This document shows, one piece after another, positions 12,644 through 24,300 of a DNA stretch of 64,000 bases (positions are counted from its first letter, which is position 1; the number at the start of each line of letters is the position of its first letter). The position numbers and the translations under genes are program-made. Source of the stretch: Hormiphora californensis (taxonomy: Eukaryota; Ctenophora; Tentaculata; Cydippida; Pleurobrachiidae); the NCBI GenBank assembly GCA_020137815.1, contig CM035354.1, positions 8,106,487 through 8,170,486 of the forward strand, given 5' to 3'. The notes beneath the pieces are model-generated. The model was not told the DNA's origin. It worked only from the letters and a program-made list of their open reading frames with translations, and made no database searches.

Positions 12644-14429
12644 GTCTACGTGTTGTTTATCTAAGACAGCGTAGCAGAGAGAGAGGAGGGAGAGAGAGAA
12701 GGGGAGAAGGAGAGAGGAATTCATCCACGTGTTAACACGACAAAGAATGGGAAAATGAGATGGAGAGACGGAGAGAGAGATCAGTAACATAGAGAGAGAT
12801 AAACAGAGAGAGAGGAATGGAGATAATAAATGGAGAGAGACTGGAAGAAGACAAAAGGAAATAGTAGTCGCATTAGATATCCAATAGTGTGCAACATGAG
12901 AGGGCTAGTTACACGCTCCATATTACAATACCCCCCCCCCCCCCCCCCCCAACCATTAATACACACCGTCCCACTACACCTCACTTTTCATGTCTTCTTA
13001 TCAAACATGAATATAGTCTCAACCATTCTTCATCGTTATGGGAAATAATAGTCGGGGAAATAATAGTCTCACCTTTTATATTTATATCAGCACCCCCCCC
13101 CCCCCTCAATATACACGTGTTATAGACGTAGTAATACTGAGAACCCATATACACACCACCCCTTGAACACACTGTATATGAGTTTCCTAGCCGTGTTTAT
13201 AAATATATGCAGACACCCCCATTTTATACCACCTCTCTCTCTTAAGGGATTCCGTGTGGATCTACCCATCAAGTCTGCCAGGTATCGAGGCCAGTACTCC
13301 AGCTACCCCATCAAGTTGTTCTATACTTCCAACATCCCCATTATTCTGCAGTCTGCCCTCGTCTCCAACATCTACTTCATCTCTCAGGTATGTGTCACGT
13401 GAGACCTTCATTGTTATGAACACTCAAAACTCAAATATTGTGATTTTGGGTGGCGGGTAACTTGTGGTGCCATGTTTTCCCAATGTTTTGCTAACACTGT
13501 ATACCTATTTTCAGATTCTCTCCTCCAAGTTCGCTGGCAATATCTTCGTTAGCATGATCGGCACGTGGGCTGTAAGTAAAATTGAGAGTGGGGCTTGTAT
13601 GATGACGTGCAGCTACAACTAGCTGGAGCGTTTGCTCCCGTGCTAGTCGCAGCCGCGTTCCATTCACAAAATCAAAATACCCCATTTCAGCATTTGCTGG
13701 TGCGCGCACACTGCCGCGCGCTCACTTGCTGAGCTGTCGCAAGGTGGTTGCAGCAGCAGATGCAGCAAGTTGCCACCTGACTGAATGTGTTGTTTTTACA
13801 GGAGAGTGGATACCACAAATACCCGATTGGTGGACTCTGTTACTACCTCTCTCCACCCGAGACGATAGGTCATATTATCTCTGATCCTATTCACGCCATT
13901 ATCTACATCATTTTCATGCTCGGCTCATGTGCTTTCCTCTCCAAGACGTGGATCGATGTGAGCGGATCTTCTGCCAAGGTAAGATACAATCACCAACCCT
14001 CTACTTCCTGCTATCTTGCTCTAAAACACTTCGTCCCTAACCACCCCTTCCCCCTCCAGGATGTTGCCAGGCAGCTCCGTGACCAGCAGATGTTGATGAG
14101 GGGTCACCGTGAGAAGAGCATGGTTCACGAACTCAACCGATACATCCCAACTGCCGCTGCCTTCGGTGGTCTCTGTATTGGAGCTCTCTCCGTTCTGGCT
14201 GATTTCCTTGGTAAGTTAAATCTACCGAGTGTTTTCCACTGTCTCTTTCACCAGTCACCAAACAAGTCTTTAGCCTAATTACTCATCCCATCTAACAATC
14301 CCAACTTTTCCAGGTGCCATTGGATCGGGAACTGGAATTCTGCTCGCTGTCACCATTATCTATCAGTACTTTGAGATCTTCGTGAAGGAGCAAAGTGAAA
14401 TGGGTGGTATGAGTACCATCTTCTTCTAG
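10606..14429 (+). CDS. SEC61A1: Protein translocation channel subunit Sec61 alpha
   Basis: This is the pore subunit of the ER Sec61 translocon, which passes nascent secretory proteins across or into the ER membrane. Ten exons join in phase: 10606-10612, 10736-10803, 11137-11413, 11518-11698, 11821-12064, 13247-13387, 13515-13571, 13802-13978, 14060-14210 and 14314-14429. They encode about 472 aa (human 476). Identity to vertebrate Sec61 alpha is very high throughout: [82 protein letters not shown] and [15 protein letters not shown]. The first exon is only 7 coding bases (ATGGGCT), completing MGF before [10 protein letters not shown]. Intron 5 (about 1.2 kb) carries a CT microsatellite and poly-C tracts. 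No frame breaks were found. Confidence 0.98.
12565..12642. repeat. (CT)n microsatellite in SEC61A intron 5
   Basis: About 75 bp of uninterrupted CT dinucleotides. ORFs reading Ser/Leu or Arg/Glu through it are artefacts. Confidence 0.97.
12930..12951. repeat. Poly-C tract in SEC61A intron 5
   Basis: A run of about 20 C. Another shorter run lies near 13092-13104. Both sit in a degenerate GA-rich intron segment. Confidence 0.9.
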
Positions 14430-14816
14430 ACCACCACTCACAAACCACATCAACGACAACAACACAGCCCCGCAGCCGCCCCCTTATACCGCCGTGTGTC
14501 TTCTACAGCCGCAACCCTGTCATCTAGGAAGTTGTTTTAAGTTAAAAGTTTTTAAATTTGCATATTCCTCGAGGGTTTTATTAAGGTTCCGCTTGATAGA
14601 AAAGAGACACAGAAACAGCTTTATGTGTTGTACAAATAGAAGAGCATTTTTATTTGTTGTAGATTGGCCGCGTGAGATTGAGAGATACACATGAGGGATC
14701 GACTGATAAATGAGAGATATTGAGAGTGAGAGAATTTCCGTTGTTACGTATTAATTATATCAAACAATTATACGTTTTAAAATTAAAACCCATTATATAA
14801 TTGTTTGCGATGGTAA
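14430..14816. other. Convergent 3' intergenic region
   Basis: This holds the SEC61A 3' flank and the 3' flank of the minus-strand 479-aa gene. It becomes AT-rich toward 14750-14800. I see no gene and no clear canonical AATAAA on the expected strand close to the stop codons. Confidence 0.5.
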
Positions 14817-16723
14817 CTATCCAATTAATCCGCCATTCATATGTGATGCATGGCAACTGTTTAGGTCATTCTCTCCATCGCAGGTGTGATCACGTCGGTT
14901 CAGATGGAATAGTAGGTAGTTGTAATCCCAGATTCGTGGTACCCAATCGTCCTGATGTGCGTCATTGAAACTGTTATGGGCCTCACTCTTCACGCAGTAC
15001 CCGTGCTTAGCTGGGCTAGCATCTGTCCTTATGATCTCAATCGTAGACGTCTCAGAGTCTCTCTTATGATTTCCTTCCGCTTCAGCCACACGCTTCTTGA
15101 TAAGCGTGTTGATTGCAAGTGGAAGTCTGAGATGGGGATATCCTATTTTGTCTGGATGGTTACTCTTGTTCGAAGGAGGCCAGAGTGGGTTTAACCCTTC
15201 CGTTTGGCCACTGTCTGTCTGGGTTCCTGACGACACTGCTTCATAGTATTGGACTGATGGTACCTGTGATGAAGTGGGGTTAGGAAAGTCTGAAAATTAT
15301 GACACTTTTGGGACCCCTTGTTTGAGTTCTTACATTGTCATCAACAGTTAGTTCTGCTCGCTTGAGCTTCATGTGGCGGTTTGCAATCACATCTGTGATC
15401 TTGGATGTCAGTTTATCGCCCCTTGTCTTATCCTAGAAACAAGATGTGTTAGCTGAAGGAGTTTGTCAAGAAATTGAAGTTTTTTGTTTACCCACCAGTC
15501 CAGGAAGAACGGCCAGACTGCAAGACACCTCGCTAGTACTTGTGGCCTGAGAGACAGCCCTTAGCATTGCTGATTTAGAGCGGCGTGTTGGCTGTGCTGG
15601 TTTGGCAGCTTGGGTTGGTGTTGTGGATCTCGGTCGGGCTGTCTGGGTTCTCTTCTGTTTGGCCGATTTGTGATGCTCCTTGCTGGCGGTGGAGTGGATC
15701 TGTTTGTAGTAAGATTTCAGTAACTTGTTGTAGGTGTCTAACTGGGACTCTGAAAAAGGGGACGAAGTTTACAAAACTGTTTCACACCCTGGTTTGGAAA
15801 TTTTTTTCCCTAGTATAGATCTTACTCGTTGCTTTGGCGAATGGTGTTTTTGGAGTTTCAGCCCCTCCGACGGGGAGAGACTGATACAAGTAAGCAGTCC
15901 CGTGTTGCTGGTAGTCACTCTCCATTGTGGATCTCCCAGTGGGTGCCTCTAGCCGGGTGGCATACTCCAAACACGCTTGGGTGTGCGGCTGATGCTTCTG
16001 CAGTAGAGAGAGAGAGATACACAGTTAGAGTAACCTACTATTAGTTCAGAATCTGGGCCCTGAATCTGCAATATGAAAATTGAAAATTCAACTTACCGCC
16101 CCATAGGTTTGCCATCGATGGTTTAGGGCCCGCTGTTGAGTGGCCGAGCTATTGAAGGTTTGATCCAAGCTGTTTTGTACACAGTTTCCCATCACTTCCC
16201 TGTCTACAATGGTCATAAAGTCGAGGGAAGCTCCCTTGCCCGCCGTCTCTGCCTGCCCTTCAAGAAGGTTGCTGAAACATTGGAAGTTAGTTGCTTGCCC
16301 TTTTTTCGATCTCCGTGTCGTTAATAAGCGACTGTTTTGTACTTACATTGGCTCGGCTAGGGCACCAAAATGCCGATGGCCCTTGAGTGACATGGGTGGT
16401 AGTTTGGCACTGTACATTTCTTGTTTCATCTCACTACGGTTCTGATAGTTTGCTCCCCTCACCGGTACCTCATACACCGCTGTACCCCAAGTTCCCCTGT
16501 GGTTCTCCCACGCATATTTCTTCCTAGTGGAGTATGGAGGTTATCATTGTGTCGGTTTTGGTTTAGAAAGGGTATTTGTATTGAAATTGGACACGGAGCT
16601 GTTTTACCTTTCTTGGCAATCCGCCCGGCGGGTATAGTTGGGTACCCTGGACATGGCATTGCTCGACCGGAACGTCCTGCTGTTGTAGGGTTGCTTCACG
16701 ACGAGGGAGCTGGTAGTCTCCAT
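14817..16723 (-). CDS. Unrecognised 479-aa protein, possible ciliary protein by context
   Basis: I do not recognise the family. Seven exons join in consistent phase: 16608-16723, 16347-16523, 16097-16271, 15826-15997, 15496-15749, 15334-15432 and 14817-15263. They start METTSSLVVKQPYNSRTF and end HASHMNGGLIG. Visible features are an aromatic, Arg-rich N-terminal part (KKYAWENHRGTWGTAVYEVP), KHQPHTQACLEYATRL, a basic low-complexity middle (QKRTQTARPRSTTPTQ), and a C-terminal part with DDWVPRIWDYNYLLFHLNRR. There is no signal peptide or membrane helix. The last acceptor (CATCACAG before GTACC) was chosen because it keeps the 149-codon terminal frame open; an earlier acceptor would stop near 15193. 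Short aromatic, basic proteins of this look are common among microtubule-lumen and axoneme proteins, and the start lies head-to-head with TMEM232. A ciliary role is inference only. Confidence 0.75.
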
Positions 16724-17195
16724 CGTAAAATCTTGAGTAGTTAAAATCCCGTTTTGTTGATGGAGCGTCAAACGGGGAAGGTCAAAATAAAATCACATAA
16801 ACGGAGCTGCACGTGCAAAACGGGGTCACTATAAAACCCCTTAGTAACCAGGGGTTACATTGCACCATTCCTGAACAGAGGGACGTGGATTTAATGATCC
16901 TGGTTGCGTGTAAAATGTACATTTTGGGAGTACATTTTTGGCAGTGTATTGGCACGCGCAAATCCATTGACGCGCGTAGTTTCATGAATCTGTGCGCGCG
17001 TTGAATATTCTCAACTCGTCCGATGTCCATGTTTTGCGGAGGGTTGCTATGGCAGAGACCTTAGAAACATGATAGGCCAGCGCGCACTTTCTGCACACCT
17101 TGTGGATGTGTGAGCTACTGCTAAGTCTTTGTTATTAGTCCGTGCTTGCTCTGATTGTCTTCCCACGTTGCTACAGATTTTAGACCTGCCTCAGA
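16724..17195. promoter_or_regulatory. Probable bidirectional promoter for the 479-aa gene and TMEM232
   Basis: The divergent starts are 472 bp apart. The segment contains several GCGCG elements (near 16970-17000 and 17080) and GTAACCAGGGGTTAC at 16843-16857, an inverted GTAACC pair resembling an X-box-like (RFX) arrangement. RFX factors drive ciliary genes in animals. The resemblance is approximate and not proof. Confidence 0.35.
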
Positions 17196-19090
17196 ATGCC
17201 TGTGGACAAGGTGAAGGTTCAGCACAAGTTCGGGATTATATCTCACAACCACCGGCAAAACTTGTTGGATCGAATTTCGGTACCTCCATCACCAGTGGGT
17301 TTCACAAAACGGCAACTTCCATGTGAGATTACCCACGAATTCATCGACTCGTATAACAACTCCCACCCACTTGATCGGAAGCAGTTAGATGTTTTGGCAT
17401 CACAGTTGTTACTCCGTGTGAAACGGCGCTCTGGACTATTGAGCGGTGGTATCGGCAAGCACGTTCACATTCCCCGGTCCTGGGTCGAGTTAACTCTTCT
17501 CGCTAGATGCCAAGGACCTTTCCGAGAGCAGGTGCTAGAAGTTCTTCTTGCCTCTCTTATGGTGGCTCCCCCATCCATAGACAATATTCCCTCTCTTTTC
17601 CTACTCAGTGAGACAGTCGTAGAATGGATTAAGCAACTCGGCAACCCCGTCCCTGAGACAGCGTGGACGAAGGTTCAGATACTAATTCTGTACATTGCGG
17701 AACTATGTTTCTGGAGGATCTACTATCACTCCTTATTGCATCATTTACAAGGCTGCGACTCCTTCCTCTCAGATCTTAGTTGGCACATTGAAAACATGGA
17801 CTTTGTAAGAAAGGCTTATTTCAAGTTCCCTGATGGAGAGATGCTGTTACGGCAGATGGAACAGGTGAAACTGATTATCAGTGAGATATTTGAAAAGAAA
17901 ACAGAAAGCAAATCTTCAGAAATTACAGCAGGTCTGATGCACGGACTAGATTTCTTCAACTCCATCCGGGCTGGCGGGGACTCAACCCAAACCCTCAGTT
18001 CCCTGCTCACCACTCTCTCCTTACTGGGAACTGAAGGCACTCTCCCAACATTGTCTAACTTGGCAACTACTAACAAACATAGCATGTAGAGATGTCCTCT
18101 CTCTTACAGATTATCCAGGCAGCAGGGACGGGAACCCTGCCCCTTCAGGAGGGACAGGGGGTGTGTCACCAACACGTTCACACTCTGGCCATGGAACTGT
18201 GCTGTTGAGTTTGTAGAACTCCTCCTGGCAGTAGCAATGAGGGGCTAGAACTAGTGAGATTCAGAGGAGTGCAATCAAGGCTGGTGAGATGAGTGCTGTG
18301 AGGGTTGATGGGAGGCCTGTATTGGGTATTGGGTTGTTAGATCCTGGTTGGGATGAGTGGTAAACTATCCCCATGCAGTCCAGTATTCCTCTCCAGCAGG
18401 CTCTAGCACGACTTCACATCCACGTCTCTAACGATCCCCTGAGAAAGAGTGCCACTCACCTGATCTGGTCAGCTCTCCAGGGACTTAAACAGGCTGCCCA
18501 GTCACCGAGTTGTAGTGGGTATAGCACAGAACAAGAGCGCTAGTTCAGAGGCCGCCCGAGCTACATATCTCCCCTGGTTCTAAACTTGTGTTTGAGCAGA
18601 TGTTCGAGGCCCTATCTGATCACTTCCTTCCCTGCTTCAGTAACAACATCCACAACTACAGCCCCTACTACAGCCTACTCGACTCCTCGGAAGACACCCC
18701 GTACCAAACGAACTGGATCATCAACCACCCCACCTAAACACAATCCCGTCCCGGCTACTACTTCAAATACATCCAAACTCAGTGTTGAGCTTGACCCAGG
18801 GTGCCTCAGTAGAAATTGAGACCACCTCCACCCAGAAACTGTTTACCAAGCCCCCATTTGAGCCGTACAGAGAACGAAACAACAAGATTCTACAGGACAT
18901 TGTTACTGACCAATGGTATAAGGAGCTGATGAATGTGTTTAGAGCCTCAGAGAAGGCCCACCAGTCGGTGGAGGAGTGTGATGAATACTCAGTTGCAGAG
19001 AAGACTTATGCCCAACATTTTGTGGAGGATGTCGATCTAACTAAGAGCGATGTGTGTGTTACCATGGACAGACTTGTTGTTAATGAATAA
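17196..19090 (+). CDS. TMEM232: TMEM232-like protein (sperm/ciliary)
   Basis: TMEM232 is a conserved protein of sperm flagella and ciliated cells. Exon 1 (17196 to about 18052 or 18085) begins MPVDKVKVQHKFGI, like the vertebrate MPVNKS start, and contains the recognisable core VLASQLLLRVKRRSGL and GKHVHIPRSWVELTLLARC. Further exons read FTLWPWNCAVEFVELLLAVA (about 18174-18240) and SSIPLQQALARLHIHV...LIWSALQGLKQ (from 18379). The last exon (about 18779-19090) ends in the charged NNKILQDIVTDQWYKEL region, which matches the family's C-terminal helix. Exact boundaries near 18053-18109 and 18240-18380 and 18540-18780 are unsettled, and there may be indels. The ATG follows an acceptor-like CCTCAG by one base. 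It is first in a same-strand array of five ciliary genes. Confidence 0.75.
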
Positions 19091-19163
19091 TAATTGTTGT
19101 TATCTAGTTAATTGATGTTTTAGAAAGTGAGCTATGATATCTTTGTTACCACTTTGTAACCTC

Positions 19164-19181
19164 TCTCCTTCCCTTCTCTAG
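19164..19181 (+). promoter_or_regulatory. Acceptor-like site just before CFAP299 (possible trans-splice site)
   Basis: A polypyrimidine tract CTCCTTCCCTTCTCTAG lies 13 bases before the ATG and about 75-90 bp after the upstream TMEM232 stop. This is too close for a normal promoter. A 5'-UTR cis-intron is the alternative. Confidence 0.45.
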
Positions 19182-19913
19182 CACCCCACATCTCATGGAC
19201 TTCTGTGCTTGGAAGAAGCACCCTCTGGAGGGGACTCCTTCGCTGAGTTCGCCACTTATGAAGACTTCCTGAACTCCCAGATCACCTGCTATGGATCTGT
19301 ACTATCTAGGAGGATGAGGAACTAGCCCGGCAACTTGTCGAGCTGGGTTATCGAGGTAGCGGTGAGGTATTGAAAAGGGAGGAGTTTGAGGCTAGGAAAC
19401 AGCTTGCTGAGGCTAGTAGGTTGTCCAAGAGAAGTCAGAAGAAAAGTCTGGCTGGTGCTGGCAAGGATCTTAACTCCATGCCGTTCCTAGAAGCCCTGGC
19501 AAAACGAGAGGAGGCTAACAAAACCGGCAAGATGACCTCTATCATTTTCATCCGGGACAAGAATGCCAGGGGCCAGGAGATTTCCGGCTACATTGACTAC
19601 GCCCACCGACTAAAAACAGAGGATTTCGAGCCATACTTCAACGGAAAGAAGCGACTGTTGCCTAAATTATCTGACCTCAGTTTCTACAACTGGGAAACTC
19701 AGAAGAGCACATCCAACGCGACACCCAACTATCAGGTCATTGCTGACAACGCATCAGGATTACTTTTCAAGAACAAGCGAGATAGGAAGATAGTGAATGT
19801 AGATCCTAAAGCGTCCCGACCCGGTGATAACTTCTACAAGGGTACCCATCGCCAGTTCAGGGCAATACACACAAGTTGTCATTTACGATCACATCACCCG
19901 ACGAAAAACGTGA
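19182..19913 (+). CDS. CFAP299: Cilia- and flagella-associated protein 299
   Basis: CFAP299 is a small conserved ciliary/spermatogenesis protein. The match to vertebrate CFAP299 is near-continuous: [85 protein letters not shown], and the C-terminal [13 protein letters not shown] followed by TGA. The reading frame must change three times, each by one extra base: in the ACCTGC context near 19287, in CTAGGAGG near 19309, and in CAGGGCAA near 19860. Removing those bases restores exactly conserved residues (for example YYLEDEEL), so sequence insertions are more likely than a pseudogene. The first exon begins right after CTTCTCTAG at 19181; ATG at 19195 is the probable start but is out of frame by one base as written. 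The gene appears to lack introns. Its start is about 90 bp after the TMEM232 stop. Confidence 0.93.
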
Positions 19914-20112
19914 GAACTTTTTTGTGCAACCACTCAGAAATATTCCATGAGAGAGATTTCAGAGATATTGAAGACACTTGAATGTTGGACTTATGTGCCG
20001 AGTTTAGTTTTGAAATAATTGTTGAATTTACACCACGTATGTTACTAAGTGTCTGATTTTACGCACGTGTTTTTGCTATTCACCCCGACCCTACTACCCC
20101 CACTAACTCTTC

Positions 20113-20130
20113 TCCCGTCTTCCTATCTAG
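20113..20130 (+). promoter_or_regulatory. Acceptor-like site just before CABCOCO1
   Basis: TCCCGTCTTCCTATCTAG ends five bases before the ATG. The polypyrimidine tract plus AG is as good as the cis acceptors in this window, but no upstream coding exon needs it. Confidence 0.45.
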
Positions 20131-20135
20131 GCCAA

Positions 20136-21155
20136 ATGGGTGATAAGGGTAGGCCTCGATCCAAGACGGGCCGGAGTCCCTAGTAGTAATAACTTGAGAC
20201 GTTCAGCGAGTAAGACAGAGAGTAACTCGGATCCAATCGAGCGAGTGGAGACGCCTGTGGAAAACATAATACCATGGGATGTCTTCACTTCAGAACAAAT
20301 TCAGTAAGTGTCATTTTAGCTCGATTTAGATGAACTTCTCTGTGTCCTCTCCCCTCTTTTTACTAACCTCAGTATCCCCTTCCCAGGTCACTTCTGTCCC
20401 TGACGCCCCCTGACGCCCTTTCTAAACTGTGTGAACTGATCCCTGCAGCAGACACCCACATCAACCTTCGTAACTCCATCACAGCAGATACATATCTCTT
20501 CTTACTACACTTTGCAAATCAGAACAAACTGAACGAAACTAAAACTGGAGCCCTTATAACCCTCTTCAAACACCTTCTATCCATGATCAAGGATGGGAAA
20601 TCTCTAATAGACATTGTCATGGAGAGCTCCCAGCTTCTCACATGTCAGAAAGATTTCCATCCAAAGATGAAATTTGATTTCTTCTCCAAAGATGAAGTTC
20701 TGGCTGTAACTGAGTACCTGAAGAGTACGGTGTTTCAGCAATTCAAGCTCTACAGGTTTACACTGCTTCAGGAGCAAGAGGAGACAATCATTAGTCTTGA
20801 AAAGATCGTCAATACCTGTCCACCCATGGGCTCCTTCGATCCTCCACCCCTGGCAGAGGCCATCTCTGAGCACGATATCGAGGTTTATCTGAACGCCCCT
20901 CCCCCTGAGAGTGAGAAAGAGGAAGAGGAGGGTGAGGGTGAGGAGGGGGCAGGAGAAGAGGGGGCAGTGGAGGATAACGGTGAGGGGGCTGCACCAACAA
21001 CTCCAGTAATATCCATGAAGAATGTCCAGACTGTCCTCGATACTGTAGGTGGAGAGATGTTGGACAAGCTAGCCAAGGACATGAGCAACAAATGTGCAGA
21101 GAAGGAGAGTCAATACATGAATAGGCTAAATAAGGTTAAGAAATCACTGGACTGA
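20136..21155 (+). CDS. CABCOCO1: Ciliary-associated calcium-binding coiled-coil protein 1-like
   Basis: Two exons, 20136-20303 and 20387-21155. The start is MGDKGRPRSKTGRSP, a few bases after CTATCTAG. The best family signal is FDFFSKDEVLAVTEYLKSTV followed by FQQFKLYRF, matching the F.FF..EQA..I..YL..SLFQHYKLY core of CABCOCO1 (C10orf107). That core is followed, as in that family, by a proline-rich linker, an acidic Glu/Gly stretch and a C-terminal helix (DMSNKCAEKESQYMNRLNKV). An extra C near 20181 (AGTCCCTAG) breaks the frame in exon 1. Deleting it gives SPSSNNLRRSAS and makes the exon length fit the intron phase, so it is probably an error. The gap to the CFAP299 stop is about 220 bp. Confidence 0.72.
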
Positions 21156-21398
21156 GCTGTGAGGGGTTACTCCCCTATTTTTATAGTGAGTGCTGTGTAC
21201 GTTAGTAGCTGAATTTGTTTTGTAATTTTATTTATTTTAATGGAAATAGCCTGTACATTATATCAGCCAACTACCATTGCCAACCCCTCTCTATTTCAAC
21301 TTTCTTCCCCTATAATCCCAACTACTGACCAGTCTCCAACCCCCCACTACTAACCACCCCTGATCCAGTGTGTAGTATGTTAATCCTGGTAGGAGAGG

Positions 21399-24300
21399 AT
21401 GGTTGAGACAGCAGTACACCCGGAAGTGAGACTTCCGGCCCAGTTCCGCTCCAATGCAGAGGTTAAATTCATGAACAGCATGAGCAGGCCCAAGAAGGTG
21501 ATTTGCATGATGATAATTAATTGCATGATCTGATTCTGTGATTAGTGATGTTGCACTGCATGTTCTGCTTGAAGAAGTGATTGAATTTTTTGTAACCCCT
21601 TTCTAATTCCGTTCTTCAGAAAAGTGTAGTGAAGGCAGGTCGGATCCCAATCATCCAGGCTGAGCACAGTAAATCCAAGTGGCCCGCTGGTAATCCAACT
21701 GATATCAAACACGCCCACGAAGAGGAGAACTTTGAACAAGCAAGGAATGAGTCACACTACGCTAGCAAGGTAGCTAAACCATTTTTAGCTCTATCACCGG
21801 TCCTTGGCTTCGATTTTGAGCTCTATTGAACTCTTGAGCACCCGCCCTTTGCTCTCCGCGTGTAGGCAAATGGCACGTTTGATTGTTCACGGGGCAGTGA
21901 ATGCTTGCCAGTCACTCAGCATCTTACACACAAACATGCACGATTCCGAGAACAGCACTAAACATATCCCAAAGCATTCTTATCCTTCCAAACTTCCCAA
22001 CTCTCCCTCACCCCCACCCCATACATCTTCACCACCCCTCACCCCTTCTGTCCCCTACCAGGAAGTAGAGCGACTGCAGGATGACATCAGGTCAGGTGAG
22101 GCTCCCAAGAGTGACATCATAGAGAGGATAACAGAGAGTAGACACCAGCGACACAAACAAGCACTAGAGGATCTTCATGAGGAGCTGGGACACCTCAACA
22201 AGACTATCGATCCTCAGGTATATTAATTATTGTAGTTTGTAGCTTGTATTTCCCTTCCGACCTCTCATAAAAGCAGAGATGGGAGATTGAAAGTTGTTAC
22301 AAATTTAGTTGTCCCGTCAGTTCTTATCCAAATTTACCGACCGCTAACGCCCCTCTCAACCAGGTCTACCACCACTTGGAAGCGTGTGGAGAACAGACAG
22401 GATGGATTCTCTCTGAGCTCCAGATCCTATTCTCATCCATCCAACATGACCCCATTCTCTACTCCTACCCCCTGAAGCAACTGGAGGCAATGTGGGATGA
22501 TATGGTGAAACTGTTACAAAAACGCAGTAACCTGATCTTGGAGTTACGTGATCAGATCCGACAGAGTGAGCACGAGAGAAAGGATCACATATCAGATCTG
22601 TTCAAGTACTATAGCGACCAGTTCCATAACATTGCCTACCTCTCCACTGATGAAATTAACGTGCTGATGGATAAGGAGGTATATGCTGCAAACAGGCTCC
22701 TGTTGTGCAACTACAAACGATACGCTGAGATCATATCACAGCTACAACTAGAGAACGTGACGAGATTGAGGCAGATGAGGGGTAAATGGGAGGAGAGACT
22801 GGCTACATGGCGGGACCTCCACATCACCAACACTCGAGACAAGTTTGTAGCATTCATGGAGACTCCTGCTATAACTGAGTGTCCTGACATCCAGGCCATT
22901 GTACAGAGAATGGAGAAGGAGAAGGCGTGTTTTATGGAGAGGGGCGAGACTAAGATGAAGGGTGTATTGAAACTACAACCACCCAACATCAACACCCAGA
23001 AAGTTCTCTCTTGGTACGAGGATGTATGTCAACTAGTGTTGAAAATAGAGAACACCCACAGGCAGTACATGGCCCAACTGGAAGGAAAGGGGAACTGGAT
23101 AGTAGCTGACTGTATTGGTGTTGCTGATGAGATGTTAGCTACCCTTCAAACAGAGGGAGTTAGCTCTGCGGAGGAAGTTGCCACACTCAAGGAAACTGAG
23201 TTGTTACCCCTGATCGAGCAATGGAGGGAGAACCATCTAGCGGCCATCTTGGAATGTGAGAAGGAGTTCACGGAGGGTTCAGCAGATTTCAATGCAAACC
23301 TGCACGTGCTGTACGAGTTCCATCAGAAGAGTGCCGAGATATGGATGGAGTATACCACTCAGATGACAGCAAAAGAGGGTGATCTGGTAGGGTTGATGAA
23401 GGAGTGCCGCTCTAAACACGATGAGATAAACCAGGGGTTGGAGAGTGCTCTGGACATGGAGATGGACAAGATGAGACAGGACACTAACGAGGCTGAACTG
23501 GCAAGAAATCTAGAGAAATCTGTTGAGAGTTTGAAGGAGATAGCATCAGCTTACAATGCCTTCAAGGATGAGTTAGGAGAGGTAATTGAGAAGTATCCAG
23601 ACATGATATCTGTAGAGCTGGACAGGTATTCCATCAACATCAGGAGACACCTGGGGCAGGTCATTGAAGAAGAACAACCTGTCGAGAAGGAGGAGGAGGT
23701 GGACCCGAGAAGGAGGAGGGGAGCCCAGAGGAGGATATGGGTATTACTGATCCTAAAACAGAAGAAAAGGTAGATGAGCCATCTACAGAGAAGGAGGGAG
23801 ATACAACTTTCCTAACTGAGGTCCCTGCCCCACCTCCCATCCCTACCTACTCCGACCCCGAGTTTAGTGCCATTCAAGAGGAGTTGGTCACTATACTCTT
23901 GGACCACCTAGCTCTCCTGAAAGATCAAGTTATGGAGGATGCAAGTCAGGGTGTTGAAGAGAAGTTGAGTGAGTTGAAGAGCGAGATAGAACTCAGGCAC
24001 CACATCCACGCGCCTCGACCCATGCGAATGAAACTTGACATCTACAATGTTCGACTGAATGAGCTGAAGGGTCACGATGAGAGGGTCAAGCAGCATTCCG
24101 CTGGAGTCGCTCTGGAGATAGCGACACTAAAAGGACAATTCAAAGATAAGGGAGCTGAACATGCTGCTCTTAGTAGCAAGTTTAAAAAGATGGTAGAGAA
24201 ATGTGAGAATGTCCTGCCAACCCTAGAGAAGAGTGCACAGCTGAGCTCTCTGCAACAAAAGGTAGCATCAGCATGTGAGGAACATGTTAACCTGATCAAG

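Noticed and set aside
15193-15352. Earlier acceptor for the last exon of the 479-aa gene, ending near 15193
   Set aside because: It is phase-compatible, but it stops after about 35 codons. The CATCACAG acceptor is also in phase and opens a 149-codon exon.
18053-18109. A 24-nt intron (18086-18109) in TMEM232
   Set aside because: It fits the phase but is too short for cis-splicing. A longer intron containing the TACTAAC branch site at 18068, or an indel, is more likely.
19182-19913. Programmed frameshifting as the explanation for CFAP299 and CCDC180 breaks
   Set aside because: Deleting bases away from the stop codons restores exactly conserved residues, there is no shared slip motif, and several breaks lie within a few hundred bases.
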